From Anaerolineales bacterium (GTDB lineage Bacteria; Chloroflexota; Anaerolineae; 4572-78; J111): 64,000 bases of DNA. The notes under the pieces are model-generated. The model had not been told where the DNA came from, did no database searches, and saw only the letters and a program-made list of their open reading frames with translations. Below are positions 35,701 through 43,274 of the stretch, in pieces (positions within the stretch are counted from its first letter, which is position 1; every line of letters starts with the position of its first letter). The translations under genes and the position numbers were made by a program. The stretch lies in assembly GCA_020634855.1 (NCBI GenBank), contig JACKAU010000009.1, positions 310,001 through 374,000 on the forward strand. The letters run 5' to 3'.

Positions 35701-36134
35701 TCAGATTCTTCGGCGTGAGCCAGCACTCTGACCAAGCCCGGCGCCGGCCAATCCGTGCTGGCCGGAATGGGCAGCGTTACGGCAAATTGACCGATCGAGT
35801 CGACCACGACACTGGCCTGGGCGAAGTCAGTCACATTCGCTTCCAAGCTGTAGGGGGAGGTCAAATAAATAAACACTGTACTTTCCGGTTGCCAGCCTTC
35901 GCCGAATACCGTTACAGTCGTATTGACCGGCCCAGCCGCCGGATCGAGACGGATGGCCGGAGTGATATCGACCGGGCTGTCCGCCGGAGGCTGCGCCACC
36001 ACCGATCGCTCTGAAGCGAAGATGATCAGGCCGACCATCGCCGCTATAGCGATGGTCCAGACGAAAAGCATGCCCAAGACTAAGGATTTTACTAAAATTG
36101 ACGTTTGATTAAATTGCTGCCATAAGTAGCGCAT
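32736..36134 (-). CDS. Exported SH3/PA14/PKD multidomain protein
   Basis: An 1132-residue cell-surface protein. An N-terminal hydrophobic segment (VLGMLFVWTIAIAAMVGLII) serves as signal or anchor. A bacterial SH3 domain follows (LNVRSGPGTSYTILGLL), then three PA14 domains, each opening with an EYYNN or EYFNN motif and containing RFKATVDDGVLLWLDD-like strands, and then five PKD domains with the WDFGDG pattern. The PA14 copies are highly similar, pointing to recent duplication. Domains of this kind bind carbohydrate or mediate adhesion; no catalytic domain is seen. The start at 36134 has GGAGG 5 nt upstream; codons up to 36215 are in frame without a site. It is convergent with the methyltransferase gene and overlaps its stop. 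Confidence 0.88.
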   Translation of the reverse strand: MRYLWQQFNQTSILVKSLVLGMLFVWTIAIAAMVGLIIFASERSVVAQPPADSPVDITPAIRLDPAAGPVNTTVTVFGEGWQPESTVFIYLTSPYSLEANVTDFAQASVVVDSIGQFAVTLPIPASTDWPAPGLVRVLAHAEESEVGAQTFFSLLDQSVEPTVTVTNTVTATPILTATVTAEPTATSTPEPEAAMLVANTDLNVRSGPGTSYTILGLLKADQTAEITGISPDGRWWQINFPGAVGGRGWVAEQYTSAENTANVPIVQTQPLPAQPTPTPQPTATPVVITEWRGEYYNNPNMSGDPVVIRNDSSINFNWGTGAPAAGIGPDNFSVRWSRTINFAAGTYRFKATVDDGVLLWLDDKLIIDQWHDSSTTTYAADIYLTDGLHTVKMAYYERGSDAVAQLTWESITNYPDWKGEYYNNAGLSGSPVLVRNDSSVNFNWGSSAPAAGVPADNFSVRWSRKASFSAGTYRFNVTVDDGVRLWIDGRLVIDQWRETAPTTYSVDVNMAEGSHDLKVEYFDRWYDAQIQLSWNRVDSYPDWKAEYFNNRKLQGSPVLVRNDKKIDFDWGKGSPGGGVDSDDFSARWTRKVDFDGGTYLFKVKVDNGVRLWLDDKLLIDSWQNDDYRQLEARQKVSDGKHRVEVEYFERSGDAKIKVSWDEVDDEPANQAPQPVLNGPYTVNEGSPLTIDGRNSYDPDGNIIRYEWDFDYDGSNFNIDASTPTVSIPFPDGPTTKVVALRVTDNNNASRIATANVTVQNVAPTANAGGPYSIKLGDIIGFVGRGTDASQVDQASLNYRWDFGDGSQGQGPSASHSYATAGTYTVQLTVTDKDGAQASSSAIVTVIPAANQAPNAVITGNTNGTTGQTLNFDGSGSTDSDGTIVSFNWNFGDGTTGNGAKVSHVYNNAGSYKVTLTVTDNGSLTHSATIDVQIDAPTPVPPQAIITGATGGLVGESLQFSGGNSTDSDGSIVSYAWDFGDGATDSGADVSHSYSASGSYTVKLTVTDNTNLTNTATHQVQIDEPIQIQIPPEAIISGASTGVVGQPVVFDASSSTDTDGTIVSYEWDYGDATTAVGAQTVHNYQTAGSYTVTLTVTDDQSLSNSAVQVVTISDSGANNAPESNERVIGEGVN

Positions 36135-36431
36135 AAGGTCCTCCACAGTTCTACAGACCGAATGGTTCATTTTTATCAGTATATCGAAAGTGGAAGGGTT
36201 TTGGATCAGCGCCAAGATGGAACTTTATCTCTGCCAAATGCGGGAGAGTTTTTCAAGAGGGTCGATGATTTGGCGGAGGGGCGGATACAACATTTGTTGT
36301 AGAGCACTAAGCGATTAGAGATTGAGAGATTTGGAGTTCAAAAATCCTCGTATTTTGCGGCTCTTAAGGCTTAATGTCTGTTTGCTCCCGGTTGTTTTAA
36401 AAATTTAAAGGGCTTTTATGTTAATTGCCTC

Positions 36432-36459
36432 TTGAAAAATCTTAAATCTGTAGTATAAT
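36432..36459 (+). promoter_or_regulatory. Promoter of the feo operon
   Basis: TTGAAA (36432-36437), 16 bp, TATAAT (36454-36459). The predicted start of transcription lies within the repeated TTAGCC elements that follow. Confidence 0.7.
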
Positions 36460-36490
36460 TAGCCTGGACTAAAAATTAATTTAGCCTTAG
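36459..36490 (+). promoter_or_regulatory. Candidate iron-box pair
   Basis: TTAGCCTGGACTAA at 36459-36472 is an interrupted TTAG/CTAA inverted repeat, and TTAGCCTTAG recurs at 36481-36490, 22 bp (two helical turns) downstream. The placement over the -10 and start fits repression by the DtxR-type product of the first gene. Other parts of 36135-36510 show nothing further. Confidence 0.5.
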
Positions 36491-36510
36491 ATAAAAAACG
36501 TGATAAAATT

Positions 36511-37446
36511 ATGATTACTGTAACCGAACGAATATTAAGTGAAGACGTACTCAAACACATCTACAAATGTGAAGGGGACGGTCGTCGAGCCACTCTTGAT
36601 AGTATTGCCGGCGTGCTGCAAATCAATCAGGATGAAGCCAGCACACTGGTCTCTAAAATGGCTGCCCATGACTTGCTGCAATTGCAGGGCGAGGAATTTC
36701 ATTTGACCGAAGCCGGTCAGAATTACGCCTTGCAAGTGATCCGAGCGCATCGCTTGTGGGAACGTTATTTGGCCGATGAAACCGGTTTTGATGAAGCCCA
36801 ATGGCACACTCAGGCCGAACACCACGAGCACCATCTCTCTCCGGATGAAATCGAGGCGCTGTCGGCGCGGTTGGGGCATCCGACCCATGACCCGCACGGC
36901 GATCCCATTCCTTCGGCCAACGGTCAGTATATGCCGCACGGGGGGCAGCCGCTGACCTCGCTGGAGCCGGGGCAGTATGCGCGCGTGGTGCATATCGAAG
37001 ATGAGCCGCCTATCGTGTACGCGCAGTTGGTGGCTGAGGGACTGTATCCCGATATCGAACTGCGCCTCAAAGAGATTTCGGCCGAGCGTGTCCAATTTTT
37101 TGTCGGTGAGACCGAACATCTGCTGGCGCCCATTGTGGCCCGCAATATTTCGGTGCGGCCGCTGTCGCCGGAAGAGGTGACCGAACTAACACCCGCCGAA
37201 CCCCTGAGCAGTCTGAAAATTGGCGAAACGGCCCAGGTGGTGCGGTTATCGCCCGCTTGCCGAGGGCCAGAGCGACGCCGCTTTATGGATTTGGGCATCT
37301 TGCCCGGTACGGTCATTAAAGCGGAAATGGTTAGCCCCAGCGGCGACCCGACCGCCTACCTGATCAGAAGATCCCTGATCGGTCTGCGTAAAGAACAGGC
37401 CGATCAAATCTACATCACTCGTGACGTCGTCAGTAACAGACCATAA
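36511..37446 (+). CDS. DtxR-family iron regulator with FeoA domains
   Basis: A 311-residue metalloregulator. Residues 1-75 form a winged helix (DSIAGVLQINQDEASTLVSKM), followed by a His-rich dimerisation and metal-binding region (TQAEHHEHHLSPDEIEAL) and two tandem SH3-like FeoA domains: one near 150-225 and a second near 230-305 with RRRFMDLGILPGTVIKAEM. It probably senses Fe(II) or Mn(II) and represses the feoB genes just downstream; the second FeoA-like domain could instead assist FeoB. It forms an operon with both feoB parts; the gap to the next gene is 19 bp. Confidence 0.88.
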   Translation: MITVTERILSEDVLKHIYKCEGDGRRATLDSIAGVLQINQDEASTLVSKMAAHDLLQLQGEEFHLTEAGQNYALQVIRAHRLWERYLADETGFDEAQWHTQAEHHEHHLSPDEIEALSARLGHPTHDPHGDPIPSANGQYMPHGGQPLTSLEPGQYARVVHIEDEPPIVYAQLVAEGLYPDIELRLKEISAERVQFFVGETEHLLAPIVARNISVRPLSPEEVTELTPAEPLSSLKIGETAQVVRLSPACRGPERRRFMDLGILPGTVIKAEMVSPSGDPTAYLIRRSLIGLRKEQADQIYITRDVVSNRP

Positions 37447-37465
37447 CAAATTTGGAGAATTAGCG

Positions 37466-38314
37466 ATGACAACATCTGTTAAAATACCCGCCGGACATAA
37501 CTGCGCGACCTGTCCGGCGCACAACTTGGGTAATCTCACCAAATTGGGCATCAATATGGAAAATTGGGATTACGTGGTCGCGTTGGCCGGCAACCCCAAT
37601 ACCGGCAAAAGCACCATCTTCAATGCGCTGACCGGGCTGCGCCAACATACCGGCAACTGGCCAGGCAAAACCGTTACTCGGGCCGAAGGCGGCTTCGAGT
37701 TTGGCGGCCATCGATACAAAATTGTCGATTTGCCGGGTACCTATTCCCTCCTTTCGACCAGTCTGGATGAGGAAGTCGCCCGTAACTTTATCCTGTTCGG
37801 CCAGCCGGACGTGACCATTATTGTGGCCGACGCTACCCGCCTGGAGCGAAACCTGAACCTGGTGCTGCAAGTGCTGGAAATTACCGATCGCGCCGTCGTG
37901 GCGCTTAACCTGATGGATGAGGCCCGGCGGCACGGCATCACCGTGGATGAGCGTTCGCTGGCCCGAGACTTAGGGGTGCCGGTAATACCGACGGCCGCTC
38001 GCTCCCGGCAAGGTGTGCCGGAATTGTTGCAAGCGGTCAACGATGTGGCCACCGGCGAGTACGTGTGTAAACCGCATCGCATTAAAAATGAACCGCCCGC
38101 CCTTAAATCGGCCATTCGAGCGTTGGTCGAGCAGTTGGAGATCGCTTTTCCCGGCCTGCCGAACGTGCGTTGGGTAGCACTGCGGCTGCTGGACGGCGAT
38201 CAACGAATCATCGAGGCGGTGAAGCGGGGCGAATTAGGCGATCTAACGCGCGATGACCCCGGCCAGACCAACGGCGACCTGGTGCTGCAATTGCAGGAGG
38301 TGCAGCATGCTTAA
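37466..38314 (+). CDS. feoB: FeoB G domain (split gene, part 1)
   Basis: A 282-residue cytosolic GTPase half of the ferrous iron transporter. G1 GNPNTGKST, the switch segment TGNWPGKTVTRAEG, G3 DLPGTYSLL and G4 NLMD are all present, and the C-terminal part resembles the GDI helical domain of FeoB. An N-terminal GHNCATCPAHN segment may bind metal. It lacks the membrane domain, which is encoded by the next gene with an 8-bp overlap. The start has GGAG 8 nt upstream. In most bacteria both parts are one polypeptide. Confidence 0.9.
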   Translation: MTTSVKIPAGHNCATCPAHNLGNLTKLGINMENWDYVVALAGNPNTGKSTIFNALTGLRQHTGNWPGKTVTRAEGGFEFGGHRYKIVDLPGTYSLLSTSLDEEVARNFILFGQPDVTIIVADATRLERNLNLVLQVLEITDRAVVALNLMDEARRHGITVDERSLARDLGVPVIPTAARSRQGVPELLQAVNDVATGEYVCKPHRIKNEPPALKSAIRALVEQLEIAFPGLPNVRWVALRLLDGDQRIIEAVKRGELGDLTRDDPGQTNGDLVLQLQEVQHA

Positions 38315-39770
38315 CACCGGCCAAATGAACCCGCCTGACAACGCGCTGCCAAACGCCGCGCAAGATATTCTGGATACAGCCAACCGGCTGCGTTGGGAAG
38401 TGGGCAACAGCGCTCATGAAAAAATCGTTGAAACCATCTACACCGATGCGGCCCGTATTGCCGATCGGGCCGTAGTGTACCCGGATACGCCCCCCCGTTT
38501 CAACCTGGACCGTACGATTGACCACCTGGTCACCAGCCGCATCTGGGGCTTTCCCCTGATGATTCTGCTGTTTACGCTCGTCTTTTGGATCACCATCGTC
38601 GGCGCTAACTACCCATCGGCGTTCCTGTCCTGGCTGCTGTTGGATGAGGTCTATCCGTTGCTCAAAGAAGGTAGCGCGTTCATCGGTCTGCCCTGGTGGC
38701 TGGATGGGCTGCTGCTCGACGGCATGTATTTGGCTACGGCCTGGGTCATCGCGGTGATGCTGCCGCCGATGGCGATCTTCTTCCCGCTGTTTACGCTGCT
38801 AGAAGATTTTGGTTACCTGCCGCGAGTGGCGTTCAACTTGGACAACATCTTCAAAAAATCCGGCGCGCATGGCAAGCAGTCGCTGAGTATGATGATGGGC
38901 TTTGGCTGCAATGCCGCCGGGGTGGTGTCCACGCGGGTGATAGACAGTCCGCGAGAGCGGCTCATCGCCATTATTACCAATAACTTTGCCCTGTGTAATG
39001 GCCGCTGGCCGACGCAAATTCTCATCGCGACATTGTTTGTCGGGGCGTTGGTGCCGGCTTATCTGGGCGGGATTATCTCGGCGCTGGCGGTGGTGGGGGT
39101 CGCCATGCTAGGGGTGTTGATGAGCTTTGCGGTCTCTTGGAGCTTGTCGCGCACCTGGCTTAAGGGCGAAGCCAGCACCTTTAGCCTGGAACTGCCGCCC
39201 TACCGGCCGCCGCGCTTTTGGCAAACCATCTATACGTCGCTGATTGATCGTACCATCTACGTGTTGTGGCGGGCGATTGTGTTTGCGCTGCCTGCCGGCG
39301 CGGCCATCTGGTTGATTGCCAACATCACCATTGGTGGAACCAGCCTGGCCGCATATATGGTCAATTTCCTTAACCCCCTCGGTCTAATATTTGGTCTAAA
39401 TGGGGTGATTCTGCTGGCCTATGTCGTGGCGATTCCGGCCAACGAAATTGTCATTCCGACCGTGTTGATGCTAACGGTGTTGATGACCGGGGCGTCGCAG
39501 TACGGCGCCGGAGCCGGGGTTATGTTTGAAGCCAGCCACCAGGAAACGATGACCCTGTTACAGGCCGGCGGCTGGACACTGCTCACGGCGGTCAACCTGA
39601 TGCTGTTCAGCCTGCTGCATAACCCGTGCAGCACGACGATCTATACAATTTACAAGGAAACCGGCAGTAGAAGGTGGACCACGGTCGCGGCGCTGTTACC
39701 GTTGGTAATGGGGTTTGCCGTTACGTTCATCGTGGCCCAGGTGTGGCGATTGTTTAGCTTGATGGGGTAG
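38307..39770 (+). CDS. feoB: FeoB membrane permease (split gene, part 2)
   Basis: A 487-residue integral membrane half of FeoB that carries Fe(II) across the inner membrane. About nine or ten hydrophobic helices are seen. The two Gate regions are visible: GFGCNAAGVVSTRVIDSPRERLIAI with its cysteine, and LLHNPCSTTIYTIYKETG near the C-terminus. An N-terminal cytosolic stretch of about 70 residues precedes the first helix. The start overlaps the GTPase stop by 8 bp in a different frame, so translation is likely coupled. The separation could be an ancient fission or a lineage trait; the frame is intact in both parts. Confidence 0.9.
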   Translation: MLNTGQMNPPDNALPNAAQDILDTANRLRWEVGNSAHEKIVETIYTDAARIADRAVVYPDTPPRFNLDRTIDHLVTSRIWGFPLMILLFTLVFWITIVGANYPSAFLSWLLLDEVYPLLKEGSAFIGLPWWLDGLLLDGMYLATAWVIAVMLPPMAIFFPLFTLLEDFGYLPRVAFNLDNIFKKSGAHGKQSLSMMMGFGCNAAGVVSTRVIDSPRERLIAIITNNFALCNGRWPTQILIATLFVGALVPAYLGGIISALAVVGVAMLGVLMSFAVSWSLSRTWLKGEASTFSLELPPYRPPRFWQTIYTSLIDRTIYVLWRAIVFALPAGAAIWLIANITIGGTSLAAYMVNFLNPLGLIFGLNGVILLAYVVAIPANEIVIPTVLMLTVLMTGASQYGAGAGVMFEASHQETMTLLQAGGWTLLTAVNLMLFSLLHNPCSTTIYTIYKETGSRRWTTVAALLPLVMGFAVTFIVAQVWRLFSLMG

Positions 39771-39784
39771 TTCGATGAATGAAA

Positions 39785-39820
39785 ATGCTGTAGGACAAAC
39801 TTAAGTTTGTCCTACAGCAT
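39785..39820. repeat. 36-bp perfect palindrome
   Basis: Arms ATGCTGTAGGACAAACTT and AAGTTTGTCCTACAGCAT meet with no spacer. It lies between the convergent feoB and leuA genes. GACAAA-CTT is shared with palindrome family A. It may act as a terminator for feoB. Confidence 0.8.
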
Positions 39821-39832
39821 CTATTTTTAGGG

Positions 39833-39867
39833 GAGGAGATTGGCTGATTTTTAAGGCCGATCTCCTC
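39833..39867. terminator. Convergent-gene terminator
   Basis: GAGGAGAT-t-GGC pairs with GCC-g-ATCTCCTC around a T-rich loop, followed by ATCTTTT. It lies just past the leuA stop and may serve both directions. Confidence 0.6.
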
Positions 39868-39884
39868 ATCTTTTGGTTTACCGT

Positions 39885-41714
39885 TTAACTACGGGCGCGG
39901 CGGCTAATTCTATCTCGCCACGACTCGCCTTGATGGTGCGAATTGAGGGCGCGATTGAGCGCGCTGAGCACCGCCCTGATCGAAGCAGTTTCGATACTGG
40001 TATCGATCCCCGCGCCGAAGAAACTCTGGCCTGAGGGCGTTTCGATTTGAATGTAGGCAATCGCCTCGGCCTCAGCGCCCTGGCTGAGCGAGTGTTCCGA
40101 GTAGTTGACCAGCTTGAAGTCGGGTACGAGTTCTTCCTGCATCGCCAGCATAAACGCATTGATCGGCCCGTTGCCGACGCCGCACAGTTCGTGGGGCAGT
40201 CCATCAATTTTTAGCTGCGCGACACAACTGACCGATTTAGACTTATCCTCGTTTTTATGCGTTCTCGAACGGTAACTCTCCAACTCGAAGGGACGGGTTT
40301 GGTGGAGATACGTTTCCTCAAATTTTTGGCGAATTTGATCGCTGGATAATTCGTTGCCCAACGTATCGGCCAGATCATTGATCACCCGGCCAAACTCCAC
40401 CCGCATCGTTTTGGGCAAGTGCAGACCATATTCGCTCTCCAGCACATAGGCCACACCACCCTTGCCTGACTGGGCGTTGATTCGAATAATCGCTTTGTAG
40501 TTGCGGCCGATATCTTTGGGGTCAATCGGCAGGTACGGGATCTCCCACAACGCCTCCGGTTTAGTGTCCTGGGCGGCCATCCCTTTGTTGATGGCGTCCT
40601 GGTGCGAGCCGGAGAACGCGGTGAAAACCAGTTCGCCGCCGTAGGGCTGGCGCGGCGGTACTTGCATGCGCGTGCAGCGTTCGTAGACTTCACGCACTTG
40701 GTTGATGTTGCTGAAATCCACGGTGGGATCGACGCCCTGAGTGTACATATTCAAGGCCAGCGTCACGATATCGACATTGCCGGTACGTTCGCCGTTGCCG
40801 AACAGCGTCCCCTCGACCCGATCAGCGCCGGCCAGCAGCCCCATCTCCGTTGCGGCGACGCCGGTGCCGCGATCATTGTGGGTGTGCAGGCTGACGATGA
40901 TCGACTCGCGGTCGCGCAGGTTGGTGCAGAACCACTCGATCTGGTCGGCATGGACGTTGGGGGTGGCCATCTCGACCGTGGCCGGGAGGTTGAGGATCAT
41001 CCGCTGGTTGGGCGTCGGCTGCCAAACATCGACCACCGCCTCGCAGATTTCCAGGGCAAACTCCAACTCGGTGGCGGAGAAACTTTCCGGCGAGTATTGG
41101 TACATCACCTGCGTCCCGGCCAGCGAAGGGGTTAGCTCCTTCACCAACTGCGTTCCGCGCACGGCGATGTCGATGATCTCCGGCTTCGACAGCCCAAACA
41201 CGATGCGCCGCTGCGCGGGCGAAGTTGAGTTATACATATGCACGATGGCTTTTTTAGCGCCTTCGAGCGCCTCAAAGGTGCGGTGAATCAACTCCTCGCG
41301 GGCTTGAACCAGCACCTGGAGAGTGACATCATCCGGCACTAAATTCTCGTCGATCAGCCGCCGTAGAAAATCGTACTCGATTTGCGAGGCTGCCGGAAAA
41401 CCGACCTCGATCTCTTTGAAGCCGACATCGACCAGCAGTTGGAACATCTCCAGCTTTTCGTCCACGCTCATTGGAATAGCCAGCGCCTGATTGCCGTCGC
41501 GCAGATCGACGCTGCACCAAATGGGGGCCTGGTCGATGACCCGCAGCGGCCATTGCCGGTTGGGTAGGTCAATTTGGGGGAAGGGCCGGTATTTAGTGAT
41601 GCGGCCTTTTTGCATACCGCCCGGCCCACGGTCTAGAATCGACTGGATCTGACTGGGCGGTTTTTCGACCGCGGTTTGATCGACTCCATTAGTGGCGGTT
41701 TGGGTAGAGACCAT
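39885..41714 (-). CDS. leuA: 2-isopropylmalate synthase (type 2)
   Basis: A 609-residue enzyme catalysing acetyl-CoA plus 2-oxoisovalerate to 2-isopropylmalate, the committed step of leucine synthesis. The catalytic barrel includes VDLRDGNQALAIPM, VGFPAASQIEYDF and the HTHNDRGTGVAATEMG metal site; the C-terminal LeuA dimer domain binds leucine for feedback control. The length and the PFPQIDLPNRQWP lead-in match the actinobacterial-type LeuA2. The ATG ending at 41714 has AAGGAG upstream. Upstream lie a leucine-rich leader peptide, mutually exclusive hairpins and a terminator (41835-41983), indicating transcription attenuation. Confidence 0.95.
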   Translation of the reverse strand: MVSTQTATNGVDQTAVEKPPSQIQSILDRGPGGMQKGRITKYRPFPQIDLPNRQWPLRVIDQAPIWCSVDLRDGNQALAIPMSVDEKLEMFQLLVDVGFKEIEVGFPAASQIEYDFLRRLIDENLVPDDVTLQVLVQAREELIHRTFEALEGAKKAIVHMYNSTSPAQRRIVFGLSKPEIIDIAVRGTQLVKELTPSLAGTQVMYQYSPESFSATELEFALEICEAVVDVWQPTPNQRMILNLPATVEMATPNVHADQIEWFCTNLRDRESIIVSLHTHNDRGTGVAATEMGLLAGADRVEGTLFGNGERTGNVDIVTLALNMYTQGVDPTVDFSNINQVREVYERCTRMQVPPRQPYGGELVFTAFSGSHQDAINKGMAAQDTKPEALWEIPYLPIDPKDIGRNYKAIIRINAQSGKGGVAYVLESEYGLHLPKTMRVEFGRVINDLADTLGNELSSDQIRQKFEETYLHQTRPFELESYRSRTHKNEDKSKSVSCVAQLKIDGLPHELCGVGNGPINAFMLAMQEELVPDFKLVNYSEHSLSQGAEAEAIAYIQIETPSGQSFFGAGIDTSIETASIRAVLSALNRALNSHHQGESWRDRISRRARS

Positions 41715-41834
41715 AACATTTCTCCTTAAAAGATGTAGAATTTTAGGTATTATGTTCAGATGACCGGCAGTTTGGCTTTATCAGATGAAAGGCCGGCCAC
41801 CTATCTGCTGAATAGATATGTTTAGGCATAAAAA

Positions 41835-41855
41835 AAGCCTCCGCTTGGGAGGCTT
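41835..41855 (-). terminator. leuA leader attenuator terminator
   Basis: On the minus strand AAGCCTCC / GGAGGCTT form a stem with a CAAGC-type loop followed by seven T residues. It lies 36 nt after the leader peptide stop. TCCCAAGC in its left half can alternatively pair with GCTTGGGA at the end of the leader peptide (41897-41904). Confidence 0.8.
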
Positions 41856-41890
41856 GTATGAACCAAAGTTGTAGGCGCGACCGGTTATCG

Positions 41891-41983
41891 TCACCTTCCC
41901 AAGCAGATATAACTCCTCACCCGGAGGAGTTCGCTGCTAAGAAGGAGGCCGATTAAGGTTGTCGCTGAGATTTTTGTAACCAT
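41891..41983 (-). CDS. leuL: Leucine-rich leader peptide (leuL-like)
   Basis: A 30-codon frame from the ATG ending at 41983 to TGA at 41891. The product contains TLIGLLLSSELLR, with seven leucines in 30 residues and five of them in two short runs (LLL and LL). Directly downstream are two competing pairings: GCTTGGGA within the last codons can pair with TCCCAAGC in the terminator, forming an antiterminator. Leucine starvation would stall the ribosome on the Leu codons and allow read-through into leuA; this is the classical attenuation scheme and is inferred from the layout. The ribosome binding site is weak. Confidence 0.7.
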   Translation of the reverse strand: MVTKISATTLIGLLLSSELLRVRSYICLGR

Positions 41984-42011
41984 TTCGTGTCTCTGAATGA
42001 TAACTTCAACA

Positions 42012-42040
42012 ACTATAACATAAAATAGATAGCTTGGCAA
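42012..42040 (-). promoter_or_regulatory. leuL-leuA promoter
   Basis: On the minus strand TTGCCA (42040-42035), 17 bp, TATAGT (42017-42012). Predicted start is near 42005, 22 nt before the leader peptide ATG. Confidence 0.75.
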
Positions 42041-42056
42041 CCCCGAATTTAAGCTT

Positions 42057-43253
42057 TTAATACCGGCCCGATTGAAGCTGCCATATCTGATATCGTTCGG
42101 CGGCGATTTTGGCCCAATGAGACCAGGGGCCGGGAATATTGAGTTGCACGTTCAGCCAGGGCTGTGCGCCCAAAGACATAAACACGCCGTGCGATCCGGA
42201 GTCGAACACATAGAACGATTTCAGACCATCGGCAGGTTTGGGGACGGCGTCGCCGTGGCCCAGATCCGCCGCGATATTGGCCGCTGCTCCCCGACCCATC
42301 TCGGCGCTGACCGTGCCGGGTACTAAGACGCCGCAAGGCAGTGTGGTTCTAACCGGTGATTTAACCTGCACCGCTACGCCGGCAGCGAAAATATCCGGGT
42401 AGACTAGGCTGCGGTAGAAATCATCGACCGGAATGCGGCCTTGCTCATCGGCCAGGTTGGGGACGTCGCGAACCGGTTTGATGCCGCGATAGGGTGGTAC
42501 GATCATGGTGAAGCGAGAGCTTAAGCGCCGTTGCCCGGCCAGAACCACCGCATCCGGCTCGATGTGATCGATTTGCGCCTCGGTGATCGACAGGATCGAT
42601 CGCTTGGCAAACGCCTCTTCAATAATATGGCGCGAGTTGCCCAGACCGCCATGCCCGAAGTGGCCCAGGAATGGTTCCGGCGTCACAAAGGTGATCGAGG
42701 CCCGATCTCGCAGGTTGTCTCGACGTAGGGCCATATCCAGGTTGAGAGCCAACTCATAGGCCACCCCAAATAAGCCGGTGTTGAGCGTCGCCCCAATCAC
42801 AATCGGGCCGGGATCGATCAAAAACGCCGTCCAGGCGGCCTGAGCGTCTAAAGCAGCCTGCGGCGATAGGATCGATACGGTATAGCCGGCCGGCGGCGGC
42901 CCCAGGCCGGGTACAGCGTCCCAATCCCAGGCGCCGCCGGCCGCTATCATTAATTTATCGTAGGTGAGCGTTTGGCCCGTACTCAGCGCGACCGTTTTAT
43001 CGAGGGGGTTGATGGTGTTTACCCAAGCGTTGACAAATTCAAGGCCGGCTTCCGCCAGCACCGGTTGGATCGGAAAAGAGATGTCGGCTAAATCGCGTTC
43101 ATACTGAACCATCCAAATCAGGGAAGGGTAGAAGATAAAATATTTACTGCCGGAAATGACCGTTACCGTATCACTATCCGGTAAGCGGCGGCGTAGTTCC
43201 AACGCCCCGCTTAACCCGGCATAACCGGCCCCCACAACCACGACTTTTTTCAT
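42057..43253 (-). CDS. FAD-dependent oxidoreductase, SQR/NDH-2-like
   Basis: A 398-residue flavoprotein. The N-terminal VVVVGAGYAGLSGALELRRR binds FAD, and DIFAAGVAVQV marks the second FAD-contacting strand. Overall order resembles sulfide:quinone oxidoreductases and type II NADH dehydrogenases, but the paired cysteines expected of a true sulfide oxidase are not evident; only TLPCGVLVPG carries a conserved-looking cysteine. It could pass electrons to quinone. It lies 21 bp after pobA on the same strand, as the last gene of the catabolic island, so a link to aromatic oxidation is possible. The ATG has AAGGAG upstream. Confidence 0.75.
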   Translation of the reverse strand: MKKVVVVGAGYAGLSGALELRRRLPDSDTVTVISGSKYFIFYPSLIWMVQYERDLADISFPIQPVLAEAGLEFVNAWVNTINPLDKTVALSTGQTLTYDKLMIAAGGAWDWDAVPGLGPPPAGYTVSILSPQAALDAQAAWTAFLIDPGPIVIGATLNTGLFGVAYELALNLDMALRRDNLRDRASITFVTPEPFLGHFGHGGLGNSRHIIEEAFAKRSILSITEAQIDHIEPDAVVLAGQRRLSSRFTMIVPPYRGIKPVRDVPNLADEQGRIPVDDFYRSLVYPDIFAAGVAVQVKSPVRTTLPCGVLVPGTVSAEMGRGAAANIAADLGHGDAVPKPADGLKSFYVFDSGSHGVFMSLGAQPWLNVQLNIPGPWSHWAKIAAERYQIWQLQSGRY

Positions 43254-43274
43254 GGGATTTTAGCTCCTTAGGCC

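Noticed and set aside
41835..41983. T-box riboswitch upstream of leuA
   Set aside because: The AGGGTGG-type T-box with the UGGN bulge is absent; the leucine-rich frame and competing hairpins explain the leader better.
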